A stretch of DNA of 8,244 nt from contig CAKUAV010000136.1 in the NCBI GenBank assembly GCA_934636425.1, forward strand, positions 1 through 8,244, given 5' to 3'. The notes beneath the pieces were generated by a model that saw only the letters and a program-made list of their open reading frames with translations, did no database searches and was not told the origin of the DNA. The position numbers and the translations under genes were made by a program. This DNA is from an uncultured Clostridia bacterium. Its GTDB lineage: Bacteria; Bacillota; Clostridia; Christensenellales; Aristaeellaceae. Within the stretch, counting starts at the first letter, position 1; every line of letters starts with the position of its first letter. Shown here piece by piece: positions 1 to 7,305 of this stretch.

Positions 1-2597
1 AGCAGCGCCATGCCGCCGCGCGCGTCCGACAGATCGCTCCAGCGGTGGTTGACCACCTCGAATTTCGCGCTGTCCAGAGATGTGTTGCGGGTGGTTGGGC
101 GGCTCATGTGGCCGAACTGAATCTCGTTGCGCACAAAGTCGGATTTCACGTTCGTGTCGAACGCGATCTTCACCAGCGCGCGCCTGTCGTGCCAGTCGAG
201 CTTTATGTCGTAGGTCACGGCGGGATCGGCGGCGTGGAACACCGTGTCCACAGTCGCCGTCGAGCGGTTCGAGAGCGCATAGATCGCGCGCACGCGCCAT
301 TCGACCGCGCCGTCGGAGACCACATCGCGGGACAGGAGCGCCCGCACAGGCTGCAGCTTCATCTCCTCGGAGGGCGAAATCTCCCAGTTCTCGTACTGAT
401 CGGGCACGTTCTCGCCGAAGAGCAGCGTGCCCAGCGGCATAGCCGCGGCGTACTGCCGACCCGTCGCGCGCTCGATCAGGCTGGCGATATAACCGCAGTC
501 GTCAAACGCCGCCTCGTAAAGCGGCGTGACCAGCCGCCTGCCGTCGTATTTGAACGGCGATGCGGCGCGCGTCTCCACGCCCGGGAAGGCGTGCGCGGCG
601 GCATAGGCGTGGATCCGCAGGCCGGAAATCGCCGTGCGCGCGCGGCCCATCACGTCGACATAGCGCTGAGAGAGCGCGCCCGATATGGCCCAGTCGCCCT
701 CGGCCTCGAACACGTCGCTCTCCGTCCAGCTGAACGGCGCGGCGTTGACGATGGTCAGGTCGGTGTCGCTCGCCTCGCCCAGATAGCCGGCGATGCGCGC
801 ATTCACGTCGCCTATGAGCGCGCTCACCTCGGCGCGGGCGGTGTCGTTCACCTCGGCGATTGAGGAGCCGGGCAGTATGTCGTGGAACTGGTTGCGCAGC
901 AGCTCCTTGTAGAGCGGCTCTATGTCGGCGTTGGTGTTGTTCTCGCTGACGGCGGCGAGGAACTCCAGATTGTGCAGCGCGATTTCCGCCTTGCGGTTGT
1001 TGCGCTTCACGTCGTGAATGCTGGTCAGCGTGCCGCGGTGGAACTCGAGGTACAATTCGCCGTTGAATATCGGATAGCGCTCGCGCTCCTCGTCCAGCCG
1101 GTTCATGAACGCCGAGACCGTCTCCGGGCGCTGCGCGGGCAGGCCGGGCAGGCCGACCGTGCGCTTCATGTATTCGAGCATGCCGTATGTCGGGCCGCCG
1201 CCGCCGTCGCCGAAGCCGTAGGCCACAAGGCGGCTGTCCGCGGTGGTCTTGTCGATGATCTGATCGACCGCCGCCGTCACCGTCTTCGGATCGGGGATGG
1301 CCTGCATGGTGTTGAAGTGGGTCAGCACCTCGCTGCCGTCCAGACCGCGCCAGCGGAACGTGTCGGCGGCCATTTTGTTCATGTCGTTCCAGCTGATCTT
1401 GGTGGTCAGGAAGTATTTTACGTCCGACTCGCGCATGATCTGCGGTATGGCGGCGTTGTAGCCGAATGTGTCGGGCAGCCAGAAGCAGTCGGCGGTGTAG
1501 CCGAAGCGGCTGCGGGTGTAGCGCTGGCCGTATATGAACTGGCGCGCCATGGCTTCGCCGCCGGTGACGTTGCAGTCGCACTCGACCCATACGCCGCCGT
1601 TCGGCTCATAGCGCCCCTCGGCCACGCGCTTTTTAATGCCCTCGAAGATCTGCGGATAGTACTGCTCCATCCACCATGTGTGCAGCGCGGAGGACTGCAC
1701 GAAATCATAGTCCGGATAGCGCTCCATCAGATCGAGCGCCTCGGCGTATGTGCGGGCGCACTTGCGTATGGTCTCCGAATACGGCCACAGCCACGCGGTG
1801 TCCATGTGCGAATGGCCGATCAGGCTCACATACCCGCGCGAGCCGTCATTGGCCGCGCTCTTTTCCAGCGCGGGCGCGAGTATGGAAGAGACCGCCTCCG
1901 CCGCCGCGTCCAGCTCGCCGCGCGTGTGGTCTATGGGGGACTGTATAAAGTGCGGGAAGGCCGCCCTCAGCGCGCGTATGGCTCTGCCGCTGACAAAGTT
2001 GTCGCCGTCCATTTCGGCCAGCTGAATGACCGTGCTCAGGTCGAACACCATGCGGTTGATCGCCTCGTCCATGACGCACACGTCCAGGCCGCCGAATGTG
2101 AAGCGATAGTTCTTTTCGTCCGGCGTGTCCAGGCCATAGTTGTCATAGGGCGCGCAGCCGGGGCAGAAGTGGCCGGCGTAGCACTCGAGATCGACGCGCC
2201 ATGTTTTCGCCGCGTCGCTTTTTCCGACGTACATCGCCGAGTGCATGCCGCCGATGAAGTTGTTCTTTGAGTTGATTATGCCCGACGGCGCGCCGTCGCG
2301 GAAGCAGAGTATCTCGGCCGCGCCGGTGTGGGGGATCAGCCAGATCTGTTTTCCGAGCAGCGCTCCCTCTGCCGCCACATCGAGCGAGAGCCATATGTTC
2401 TGCCACAGCCCGCCCCACGTTTCGCCCTCATGGATGGGGGCGAGATTGTCGACCGGTGGCCTGCGCAGATGCTCCTGCGTCCTCAATGAGAGCGCTTCGC
2501 AGACGTGTTTCACCGGCGCGAATATATGGCGGGCGTAAACGTCCAGCGCATTTTTGTACTGTGTGAGGAGCTTCTTCGTGTAGACGTCAAAATTCAC
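1..2597 (-). CDS. GH38 alpha-mannosidase, cytoplasmic (3' end cut off by window edge)
   Basis: A retaining alpha-mannosidase of glycoside hydrolase family 38 (AMS1-like branch), expected to release mannose from alpha-mannosides in the cytoplasm. 865 codons are open without a stop; related bacterial enzymes are about 1,000-1,050 residues, so roughly 150-200 C-terminal residues lie off the left edge. The N-terminal domain includes EGETWGGLW (57-65). The catalytic domain starts near 255 with GHSHMDTAWLWP, giving metal ligands H264 and D266. The nucleophile should be D376 in WLPDTFGY. GFGDGGGGP (461-469) and NQFHDILPG (metal ligand H572) follow. The C-terminal beta domain shows FGHMSRPTTRNTS and RWSDLSDARGGMALL. 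No signal peptide or membrane segment is visible. The start is a GTG with GGAGG 9 nt upstream; an in-frame ATG at 2621 is less likely because that ribosome binding site would fall inside the gene. It is divergent from the ABC importer. The family call is very secure; the natural substrate is inferred. Confidence 0.95.
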   Translation of the reverse strand, partial: MNFDVYTKKLLTQYKNALDVYARHIFAPVKHVCEALSLRTQEHLRRPPVDNLAPIHEGETWGGLWQNIWLSLDVAAEGALLGKQIWLIPHTGAAEILCFRDGAPSGIINSKNNFIGGMHSAMYVGKSDAAKTWRVDLECYAGHFCPGCAPYDNYGLDTPDEKNYRFTFGGLDVCVMDEAINRMVFDLSTVIQLAEMDGDNFVSGRAIRALRAAFPHFIQSPIDHTRGELDAAAEAVSSILAPALEKSAANDGSRGYVSLIGHSHMDTAWLWPYSETIRKCARTYAEALDLMERYPDYDFVQSSALHTWWMEQYYPQIFEGIKKRVAEGRYEPNGGVWVECDCNVTGGEAMARQFIYGQRYTRSRFGYTADCFWLPDTFGYNAAIPQIMRESDVKYFLTTKISWNDMNKMAADTFRWRGLDGSEVLTHFNTMQAIPDPKTVTAAVDQIIDKTTADSRLVAYGFGDGGGGPTYGMLEYMKRTVGLPGLPAQRPETVSAFMNRLDEERERYPIFNGELYLEFHRGTLTSIHDVKRNNRKAEIALHNLEFLAAVSENNTNADIEPLYKELLRNQFHDILPGSSIAEVNDTARAEVSALIGDVNARIAGYLGEASDTDLTIVNAAPFSWTESDVFEAEGDWAISGALSQRYVDVMGRARTAISGLRIHAYAAAHAFPGVETRAASPFKYDGRRLVTPLYEAAFDDCGYIASLIERATGRQYAAAMPLGTLLFGENVPDQYENWEISPSEEMKLQPVRALLSRDVVSDGAVEWRVRAIYALSNRSTATVDTVFHAADPAVTYDIKLDWHDRRALVKIAFDTNVKSDFVRNEIQFGHMSRPTTRNTSLDSAKFEVVNHRWSDLSDARGGMAL

Positions 2598-2645
2598 GGT
2601 GTCATTCCTCCCTGTGCGCATGCTTGTCCATGCGTCGCTGCCTTT

Positions 2646-2674
2646 ATTATACACGCGCGGCGGGAAAGTGTAAA
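2646..2674 (-). promoter_or_regulatory. Sigma-A-type promoter of the alpha-mannosidase gene
   Basis: Read on the minus strand, TTTACA (2674-2669, five of six consensus bases) and a perfect TATAAT (2651-2646) are separated by exactly 17 nt. Transcription should begin near 2639, leaving a leader of about 42 nt before the GTG start at 2597, with the GGAGG site inside it. This is a sequence match only, with no transcript data. Confidence 0.75.
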
Positions 2675-2713
2675 GGGAAACGTTATGCTTTTGTCTCATT
2701 GCGGCGTTTTAAG

Positions 2714-2742
2714 TTGAATTATTGCGCCGGATGATTTATAAT
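2714..2742 (+). promoter_or_regulatory. Sigma-A-type promoter of the ABC importer operon
   Basis: TTGAAT (2714-2719) and a perfect TATAAT (2737-2742) are separated by exactly 17 nt. The predicted transcript starts near 2749, about 57 nt before the ATG at 2806. This placement excludes the upstream in-frame ATG codons at 2722 and 2731 as starts, because they lie within or before the promoter. A 9-bp inverted repeat overlaps both hexamers (listed separately). Confidence 0.75.
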
Positions 2743-2748
2743 GATTCA
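2715..2748. repeat. Inverted repeat across the ABC operon promoter, possible operator
   Basis: TGAATTATT (2715-2723) and AATGATTCA (2740-2748) are reverse complements at 8 of 9 positions, separated by 16 nt. The arms cover most of the -35 box and most of the -10 box. The half-site centres are about 25 bp apart, too far for a compact dimer site but possible for a spaced dyad. A regulator bound here would block polymerase. The arms are A/T-rich and overlap promoter hexamers, so chance is a real alternative. Confidence 0.3.
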
Positions 2749-2805
2749 GAACGGCGCGGCATGGAAAGCGCAAATTCAAATGAACGGGCAAAGGAATGGA
2801 GTAGC

Positions 2806-3906
2806 ATGAAAGTCGCATTGCAGAACCTGACGAAGACGTTCCCGGCGCGCGGCCGCAGGGGCGACGTGGTGGCGGTCGATAAGCTGAACGTTGAATTTCC
2901 GGACGGCAGGCTGGTGGCGCTGCTCGGCCCGTCGGGCTGCGGCAAGAGCACCACGCTGTATATGATCTGCGGTCTGGAAAAGCCGACCGCCGGACAGGTG
3001 TATTTCGGCGAGGAGGATGTGACCGCTCTGCCGCCCGAAAACCGCGGCGTGGGGCTGGTGTTCCAGAATTACGCGCTCTATCCGCACCTCAACGTGCGGC
3101 GCAACATCATGTTCCCGCTCGAGAACCTCAAGGGCAAGGCGCGCCTTTCCAGGGCGGAGATGAACGCGCGCGTGGAGGAGGCCGCCCGCCTCGTTCAGAT
3201 CGAGGAGCTGCTCGAGCGAAAGCCCGCCGAGCTGTCCGGCGGCCAGCAGCAGCGCGTCGCCATCGCCCGCGCGCTGGTCAAGCGGCCGCGCGTGCTGCTG
3301 CTCGACGAGCCGCTCTCCAATCTGGACGCGAGACTGCGTTTGCAGACCCGAGAGGAAATCCGGCGCATACAGCGCGAGACCGGCGTGACCACCGTGTTCG
3401 TCACGCATGATCAGGAGGAGGCCATGAGCATATCCGATATGATCGTGGTCATGCGCGAGGGCGCGCTCCAGCAGACCGGGCGGCCGCAGCAGGTCTACGA
3501 CGACCCGGACAATCTCTTCGTCGCAAAGTTTCTGGGCACGCCGCCCATCAATGTGTTCGACGGCCGCGTGTCGAACGGGCGCGTCTATATAGGCGATGAG
3601 GCCGTGCTGGACGCGCCGTCCGTCGGGAATCGCGCCGTTTACGTCGCCGTGCGCCCGGAGGGCTTTGTCCCGAAGCGCGACGGCAAGCTGACATGCGCGC
3701 TGCGCGCCGTGGAGGTCATGGGGCGCGATGTGAGCGTCGTGGCCGGCCATGAGGCGAGCGAGACGGGCAGGCTGCGCGCCATTGTGGCGGCGGAGAGCGC
3801 CGTGGACGAAGACGCCGAGACCGTGCGCTTTGATCTGAAGCCGAACAAGACGCTGCTCTTCGACAGGGAAACGCAGCGCCGCATCCGCATGGGGGAGAGG
3901 ACATGA
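2806..3906 (+). CDS. Carbohydrate ABC importer ATPase (MalK/UgpC/MsmK-type)
   Basis: The ATP-hydrolysing subunit of a CUT1-type sugar importer, working as a dimer on the cytoplasmic face of the two permeases. In 366 residues it has Walker A GPSGCGKST (41-49), Q-loop Q87, signature LSGGQQQR (143-150), Walker B VLLLDEP (163-169, catalytic E168), D-loop SNLDARLR (171-178) and switch H201 in THDQEEA. A C-terminal TOBE-like domain (about 275-355) is normal for this branch and often has a regulatory role. Every catalytic residue is intact. The start at 2806 is chosen because GGAG and AAGGA lie just upstream; the in-frame ATG at 2761 lacks a ribosome binding site. The stop overlaps the next start as ATGA. 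Having its own ATPase is notable, since many Firmicutes sugar importers share one. Sugar specificity cannot be read from this subunit. Confidence 0.95.
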   Translation: MKVALQNLTKTFPARGRRGDVVAVDKLNVEFPDGRLVALLGPSGCGKSTTLYMICGLEKPTAGQVYFGEEDVTALPPENRGVGLVFQNYALYPHLNVRRNIMFPLENLKGKARLSRAEMNARVEEAARLVQIEELLERKPAELSGGQQQRVAIARALVKRPRVLLLDEPLSNLDARLRLQTREEIRRIQRETGVTTVFVTHDQEEAMSISDMIVVMREGALQQTGRPQQVYDDPDNLFVAKFLGTPPINVFDGRVSNGRVYIGDEAVLDAPSVGNRAVYVAVRPEGFVPKRDGKLTCALRAVEVMGRDVSVVAGHEASETGRLRAIVAAESAVDEDAETVRFDLKPNKTLLFDRETQRRIRMGERT

Positions 3907-4793
3907 AGCAGCATAACGTCAAGGCCTGGCTGTATCTTCTGCCGGCCATACTGTTCCTGGGCGCGTTCATGGTCTATCCGCTGATCGACGTGTTCGTGTA
4001 TTCGTTCGAGGAGGGCTTCAATTCCGCCTCGCAGCGCTTCTTCGGCGTGGGGCTGTACAACTACAGCTATGTGCTGCACGATCCCTACTTTCTGCAGGCG
4101 GTCAGGAACACGTTCATACTGGTGGTCATCACCGTGCCGGTATCCACCGCGCTGGCGCTGCTCATTTCGGTGGGGCTCAGCTCGATCAGAAAGCTGCGCG
4201 AGCTGTATCAGACCGTGTATTTCCTGCCCTATGTCACCAACACGCTGGCCGTCGGGCTGGTGTTCATGATACTGTTCAAGAAAACGCCCTATACGGACGG
4301 CCTGGCCAATCTGGTGCTGGGCTTCTTCGGCGTTTCGCCCATAGACTTTATCGAAGGCCCCTATGCGGCGCGGATGTTCGTACTGTGCTTTTACACAGTC
4401 TGGGCGGTGCTGCCGTTCAAGATACTGATACTCACGGGCGCGCTGGCCGGCGTGAAGAAGGAATACTATCAGGCGGCGCGCGTGGACGGCACGCCCCGCG
4501 CCCGGATATTCTTCCGCATCACGCTGCCCATGATATCGCCGATACTGTTCTATCTGGTGATCACCGGCTTCATAGGCGCGTTCAAGGCCTATGCGGACGC
4601 GGTGGCGCTCTTCGGCGTCAATCTGAACGCGGCGGGCATGAACACAATCGTGGGCTATGTCTACGATATGCTCTATGGCGAGGGCGGCGGCTATCCGTCC
4701 TATGCCTCCGCGGCGGCGATCATACTCTTCGCCATTGTGCTCACGGTCACCTGCGTCAATCTGCTGGTGAGCCGAAAGCACGTCCATTACTGA
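3903..4793 (+). CDS. Carbohydrate ABC importer permease, MalF/UgpA-type
   Basis: The first of two membrane subunits forming the sugar channel. In 296 residues about six hydrophobic helices can be seen, near 9-31, 70-92, 104-126, 156-181, 207-229 and 266-289. The cytoplasmic EAA loop that docks on the ATPase is EYYQAARVDG (187-196), followed by TPRARIFFRITLPM. The LYLLPAILFLGAF start and a short N-terminus with no extra helices are typical of UgpA/LacF-like permeases and unlike the longer enterobacterial MalF. A purine-rich GGGGGAGAGG run lies 2-11 nt before the ATG. The start overlaps the ATPase stop by 4 nt, which suggests translational coupling. The gene ends 12 nt before the second permease. 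The family is certain; the substrate is not shown. Confidence 0.94.
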   Translation: MKQHNVKAWLYLLPAILFLGAFMVYPLIDVFVYSFEEGFNSASQRFFGVGLYNYSYVLHDPYFLQAVRNTFILVVITVPVSTALALLISVGLSSIRKLRELYQTVYFLPYVTNTLAVGLVFMILFKKTPYTDGLANLVLGFFGVSPIDFIEGPYAARMFVLCFYTVWAVLPFKILILTGALAGVKKEYYQAARVDGTPRARIFFRITLPMISPILFYLVITGFIGAFKAYADAVALFGVNLNAAGMNTIVGYVYDMLYGEGGGYPSYASAAAIILFAIVLTVTCVNLLVSRKHVHY

Positions 4794-4805
4794 GGAGGGT
4801 CGGCT

Positions 4806-5675
4806 ATGACAGGCGAATTTACCCGCATAGAGCGCGCCGACAGGCGGCGAAACCGCGCGCGCATGGCGCTGACATACGTCCTGCTCACGTTCTGGGCGCT
4901 GGTCGTGCTCTTTCCCTTCTATTGGATGATACTCACATCGCTCAAGAGCTACGGCGCGTACAACTCGGAATACACGCCCCGCTTCTTCACGCTCTCGCCG
5001 ACGCTGCAAAACTACGCCGACGCGTTCACAGCCGCGCCGCTGGGGCGCTATCTGGTCAACACGCTGATATTCACGGTGATCACCACAGCGGCGATGCTCA
5101 TCGTGATCACGCTGGCGGCCTATGCGTTCGCGCGCTTTGACTTCCGCGGCAAGAACATCGTCTTTACGCTCTTCCTCTCGCTGATGATGATCCCGAACGA
5201 GCTGGTCGTCATCACGAATTTCGTCACCATCACCAATCTCGATCTGCGCAACACGTTTCTGGGGCTGATATTGCCCTCGGTCACATCGGTGTTCTATATC
5301 TATCTTCTGAAGGAGAACTTCGCGCAGGTGCCCGATTCGCTCTATTACGCCGCCAAGGTGGACGGCACGTCCGATCTCAAATATCTCTTCAAGGTCATGA
5401 TTCCCATCTGCCGCCCGACGCTGATCACCGTGACGATATTGAAGATCATCGAGTGCTGGAATTCGTATGTCTGGCCGCGTTTGATCACCGACGACAAGGC
5501 GTATTTCCTCGTGTCCAACGGCATACAGGAGATCCGCGAGAACGGCTTCGGCCGCGAAAACGTGCCCGCGATGATGGCGGCGGTCGTGGTCATATCCGTG
5601 CCGCTGATACTGCTGTTTCTGATATTCAGAAAGAAGGTCATGGCCGGCGTGGCGAGAGGGGGCACAAAGGGATGA
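4806..5675 (+). CDS. Carbohydrate ABC importer permease, MalG/UgpE-type
   Basis: The second membrane subunit, expected to pair with the product of 3903-4793. In 289 residues it has a basic N-terminus (RIERADRRRNRARM, 7-20), a first helix at about 21-45 and further helices near 82-108, 117-140, 148-168, 200-216 and 254-274. The EAA loop is SLYYAAKVDG (178-187), followed by TSDLKYLFKVMIPICRPT, typical of the MalG/AraQ side. The C-terminus is short and positively charged (FRKKVMAGVARGGTKG), fitting a cytoplasmic tail. A strong AGGAGGG site (4793-4799) lies 6 nt before the ATG and overlaps the previous stop codon. The stop overlaps the binding-protein start as ATGA. Confidence 0.94.
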   Translation: MTGEFTRIERADRRRNRARMALTYVLLTFWALVVLFPFYWMILTSLKSYGAYNSEYTPRFFTLSPTLQNYADAFTAAPLGRYLVNTLIFTVITTAAMLIVITLAAYAFARFDFRGKNIVFTLFLSLMMIPNELVVITNFVTITNLDLRNTFLGLILPSVTSVFYIYLLKENFAQVPDSLYYAAKVDGTSDLKYLFKVMIPICRPTLITVTILKIIECWNSYVWPRLITDDKAYFLVSNGIQEIRENGFGRENVPAMMAAVVVISVPLILLFLIFRKKVMAGVARGGTKG

Positions 5676-7291
5676 AGAGGGCGCTTTCCATCTCCGCGCT
5701 TTTATTGGCGCTTTCACTGGCGCTCACCGGCTGCCACGGCACGCGCTCATTGTCGGCGTTCACGCTGCCGGACGCCCTTGACGAGACGAAGCAGTATGAA
5801 GTGGTGTTCTGGGCGAAGAACGACACCAACAAGACGCAGACCGCCATCTATCAGGGCGCGATCGAGGATTTCGAGAAGCTCTATCCGAACATCGCCGTCA
5901 CGATGCGGCTCTACACCAACTATTCGGACATATACAACGACGTGATCACCAACCTCGCCACGGGCACAACGCCCGACGTGTGCGTGACCTATCCCGACCA
6001 CATCGCGACCTACCTGACCGGCGAGAACACAGTCGTGCCGCTGGACACGTTCTGGGACGACGCGCGCTGGGGGCTGGGCGGCAGCGAGGTTCGCTTCGAC
6101 GCGCCCGCAAAGGACGAGATCATCCCCGAGTACCTCGAGGAGGGCAAAATCGGCGATCACGTCTACGTGCTGCCCTTCATGCGCTCGACTGAGGCGCTGT
6201 ACATCAACAGAAGCTATGTCGAGGCGCTGGGCTACGATGTGCCGGACGCGCCCACATGGGACTATATCTGGGAAGTGAGCGAGGCCGCCGCTCAAAAGAA
6301 CGAGGACGGCACGTTCAAGCTCAATGGCCAGAAGGTCATGATTCCCTTCATCTACAAGTCCACCGACAACATGATGATACAGTATTTGAAGCAGTGCGGC
6401 GCGCCCTATTCGACCGAGGCGGGCGATGTCGAGCTGTTTAACGACACGACGCGCGCCTTCCTCTATGAGATCGCGTCCCACGCCAAAACCGGTGCGTTCT
6501 CGACCTTCCAGATTTCCAGCTATCCGGCCAACTTCCTCAACGCCGGCCAGTGCGTGTTCGCCGTCGATTCGACCGCCGGCTCGACCTGGATGGGGCCGGA
6601 CGCGCCGCTCTCCGACATAAGCGCGGACAAGATCGTTGATTTCGATGTGGCCGTGCGCCCGGTGCCGCAGGTCAACCCGGACGACATGAAGATGATATCG
6701 CAGGGGCCGTCGATCTGCCTGTTCAACAGGGCGGACGCGGGGCGGACGCTGGCGGCGTGGCTGTTCGCGCAGTATCTGCTCTCGGACGACGTGCAGATAC
6801 GCTATGCCCAGACCGAGGGCTATGTGCCGGTGACGTCGCGCGCGCGGAGCAGAGACGATTATCAGGCCTATCTCAGCGCCGGCGGCGCGGACAATGAGCT
6901 GCACTACAGCGTAAAGATTCAGGCCACGCAGCTTTTGCTTTCCCACACGGCCGATACGTTCGTCACGCCGGTGTTCAACGGCTCCGCGTCGCTGCGTTCG
7001 GCGGCGGGGCAGCTGATCGAGGGCGTGGTCAAGGCCGAGCGCCGCAAGCAGACCGTGGACGATCAGTCGATCGACAAGCTGTACGCCGACACGGCCGCGC
7101 TCTATCATCTCGATCAGATCGGCTCGGACAGCGGCGACGCGCGCGATCGAGCCGGCGATCTGGGGCCGCTGCCGGACACGGCGAAGGCGCTGCTGATCGG
7201 CCTGCTGCTTGTGTGGCTGGCGATGGGCGGTTATCTGCTCGTGGGGGCGATTTCCCGAAAACGCAATGCTAAATCAATGAAAAGTCGTTGA
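5672..7291 (+). CDS. Sugar ABC importer solute-binding lipoprotein with extra C-terminal membrane helix
   Basis: The extracellular receptor that delivers sugar to the two permeases (family 1 solute-binding protein). It has 539 residues, longer than the usual 400-450. A hydrophobic signal ends in lipobox LTGC, so C21 should be lipidated. The mature part shows family patterns: YEVVFWAKNDTNKTQ (42-56), FEKLYPNIAVTM (67-78), LATGTTPDVCVTYPD (95-109), LYINRSYVEALG (176-187) and a late FNGSASLRSAAGQLIEGVVKA (435-455). It then departs from the norm: an acidic, Gly-rich linker (about 484-503) leads to a helix at 505-526 (ALLIGLLLVWLAMGGYLLVG) and a basic tail, SRKRNAKSMKSR. Positive charge after the helix predicts a cytoplasmic tail, so both ends would be membrane-anchored. 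The start at 5672 has GAGGGGG 9 nt upstream and overlaps the permease stop by 4 nt. Isoleucine is often encoded by ATA, unlike the next gene. Confidence 0.93.
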   Translation: MKRALSISALLLALSLALTGCHGTRSLSAFTLPDALDETKQYEVVFWAKNDTNKTQTAIYQGAIEDFEKLYPNIAVTMRLYTNYSDIYNDVITNLATGTTPDVCVTYPDHIATYLTGENTVVPLDTFWDDARWGLGGSEVRFDAPAKDEIIPEYLEEGKIGDHVYVLPFMRSTEALYINRSYVEALGYDVPDAPTWDYIWEVSEAAAQKNEDGTFKLNGQKVMIPFIYKSTDNMMIQYLKQCGAPYSTEAGDVELFNDTTRAFLYEIASHAKTGAFSTFQISSYPANFLNAGQCVFAVDSTAGSTWMGPDAPLSDISADKIVDFDVAVRPVPQVNPDDMKMISQGPSICLFNRADAGRTLAAWLFAQYLLSDDVQIRYAQTEGYVPVTSRARSRDDYQAYLSAGGADNELHYSVKIQATQLLLSHTADTFVTPVFNGSASLRSAAGQLIEGVVKAERRKQTVDDQSIDKLYADTAALYHLDQIGSDSGDARDRAGDLGPLPDTAKALLIGLLLVWLAMGGYLLVGAISRKRNAKSMKSR

Positions 7292-7305
7292 TTTGGCAGT
7301 GCGTT
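7260..7305. repeat. Long inverted repeat over the binding-protein stop codon and the next promoter
   Basis: The left arm 7260-7277 (AACGCAATGCTAAATCAA) and right arm 7288-7305 (TTGATTTGGCAGTGCGTT) match as reverse complements at 16 of 18 positions, with a 10-nt loop. In RNA one mismatch becomes a G-U pair, giving a near-continuous 18-bp stem. It contains the TGA stop (7289-7291) and the predicted -35 box of the downstream gene (7288-7293). No T-run follows the right arm, so it is not a standard intrinsic terminator. It could cap and protect the operon mRNA 3' end, limit read-through, or be an operator. The structure is certain; the function is inferred. Confidence 0.75.

Noticed and set aside
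45..2270. Long plus-strand open frames (45-863 and 882-2270) opposite the mannosidase
   Set aside because: They are rich in R, H, V and A with no recognisable motif, lie exactly antisense to a gene with full GH38 motifs, and are the expected shadow of high-G+C coding DNA.
2722..2805. Longer N-terminus for the ATPase from ATG 2722, 2731 or 2761
   Set aside because: 2722 and 2731 precede or overlap the -10 box and would not be transcribed. 2761 has no ribosome binding site, and ATPases of this family normally begin as MKVALQNLTK does at 2806.
3639..5717. 692-codon minus-strand open frame opposite the ATPase end and both permeases
   Set aside because: Its translation is dominated by R, H, E, D and Q with no domain pattern; it is the antisense of hydrophobic permease codons. 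The sense strand has intact EAA loops and well-placed ribosome binding sites.
5747..7108. 453-codon minus-strand open frame opposite the binding-protein gene
   Set aside because: It is an antisense shadow with no ribosome binding site or domain pattern; the sense strand encodes a clear solute-binding lipoprotein.
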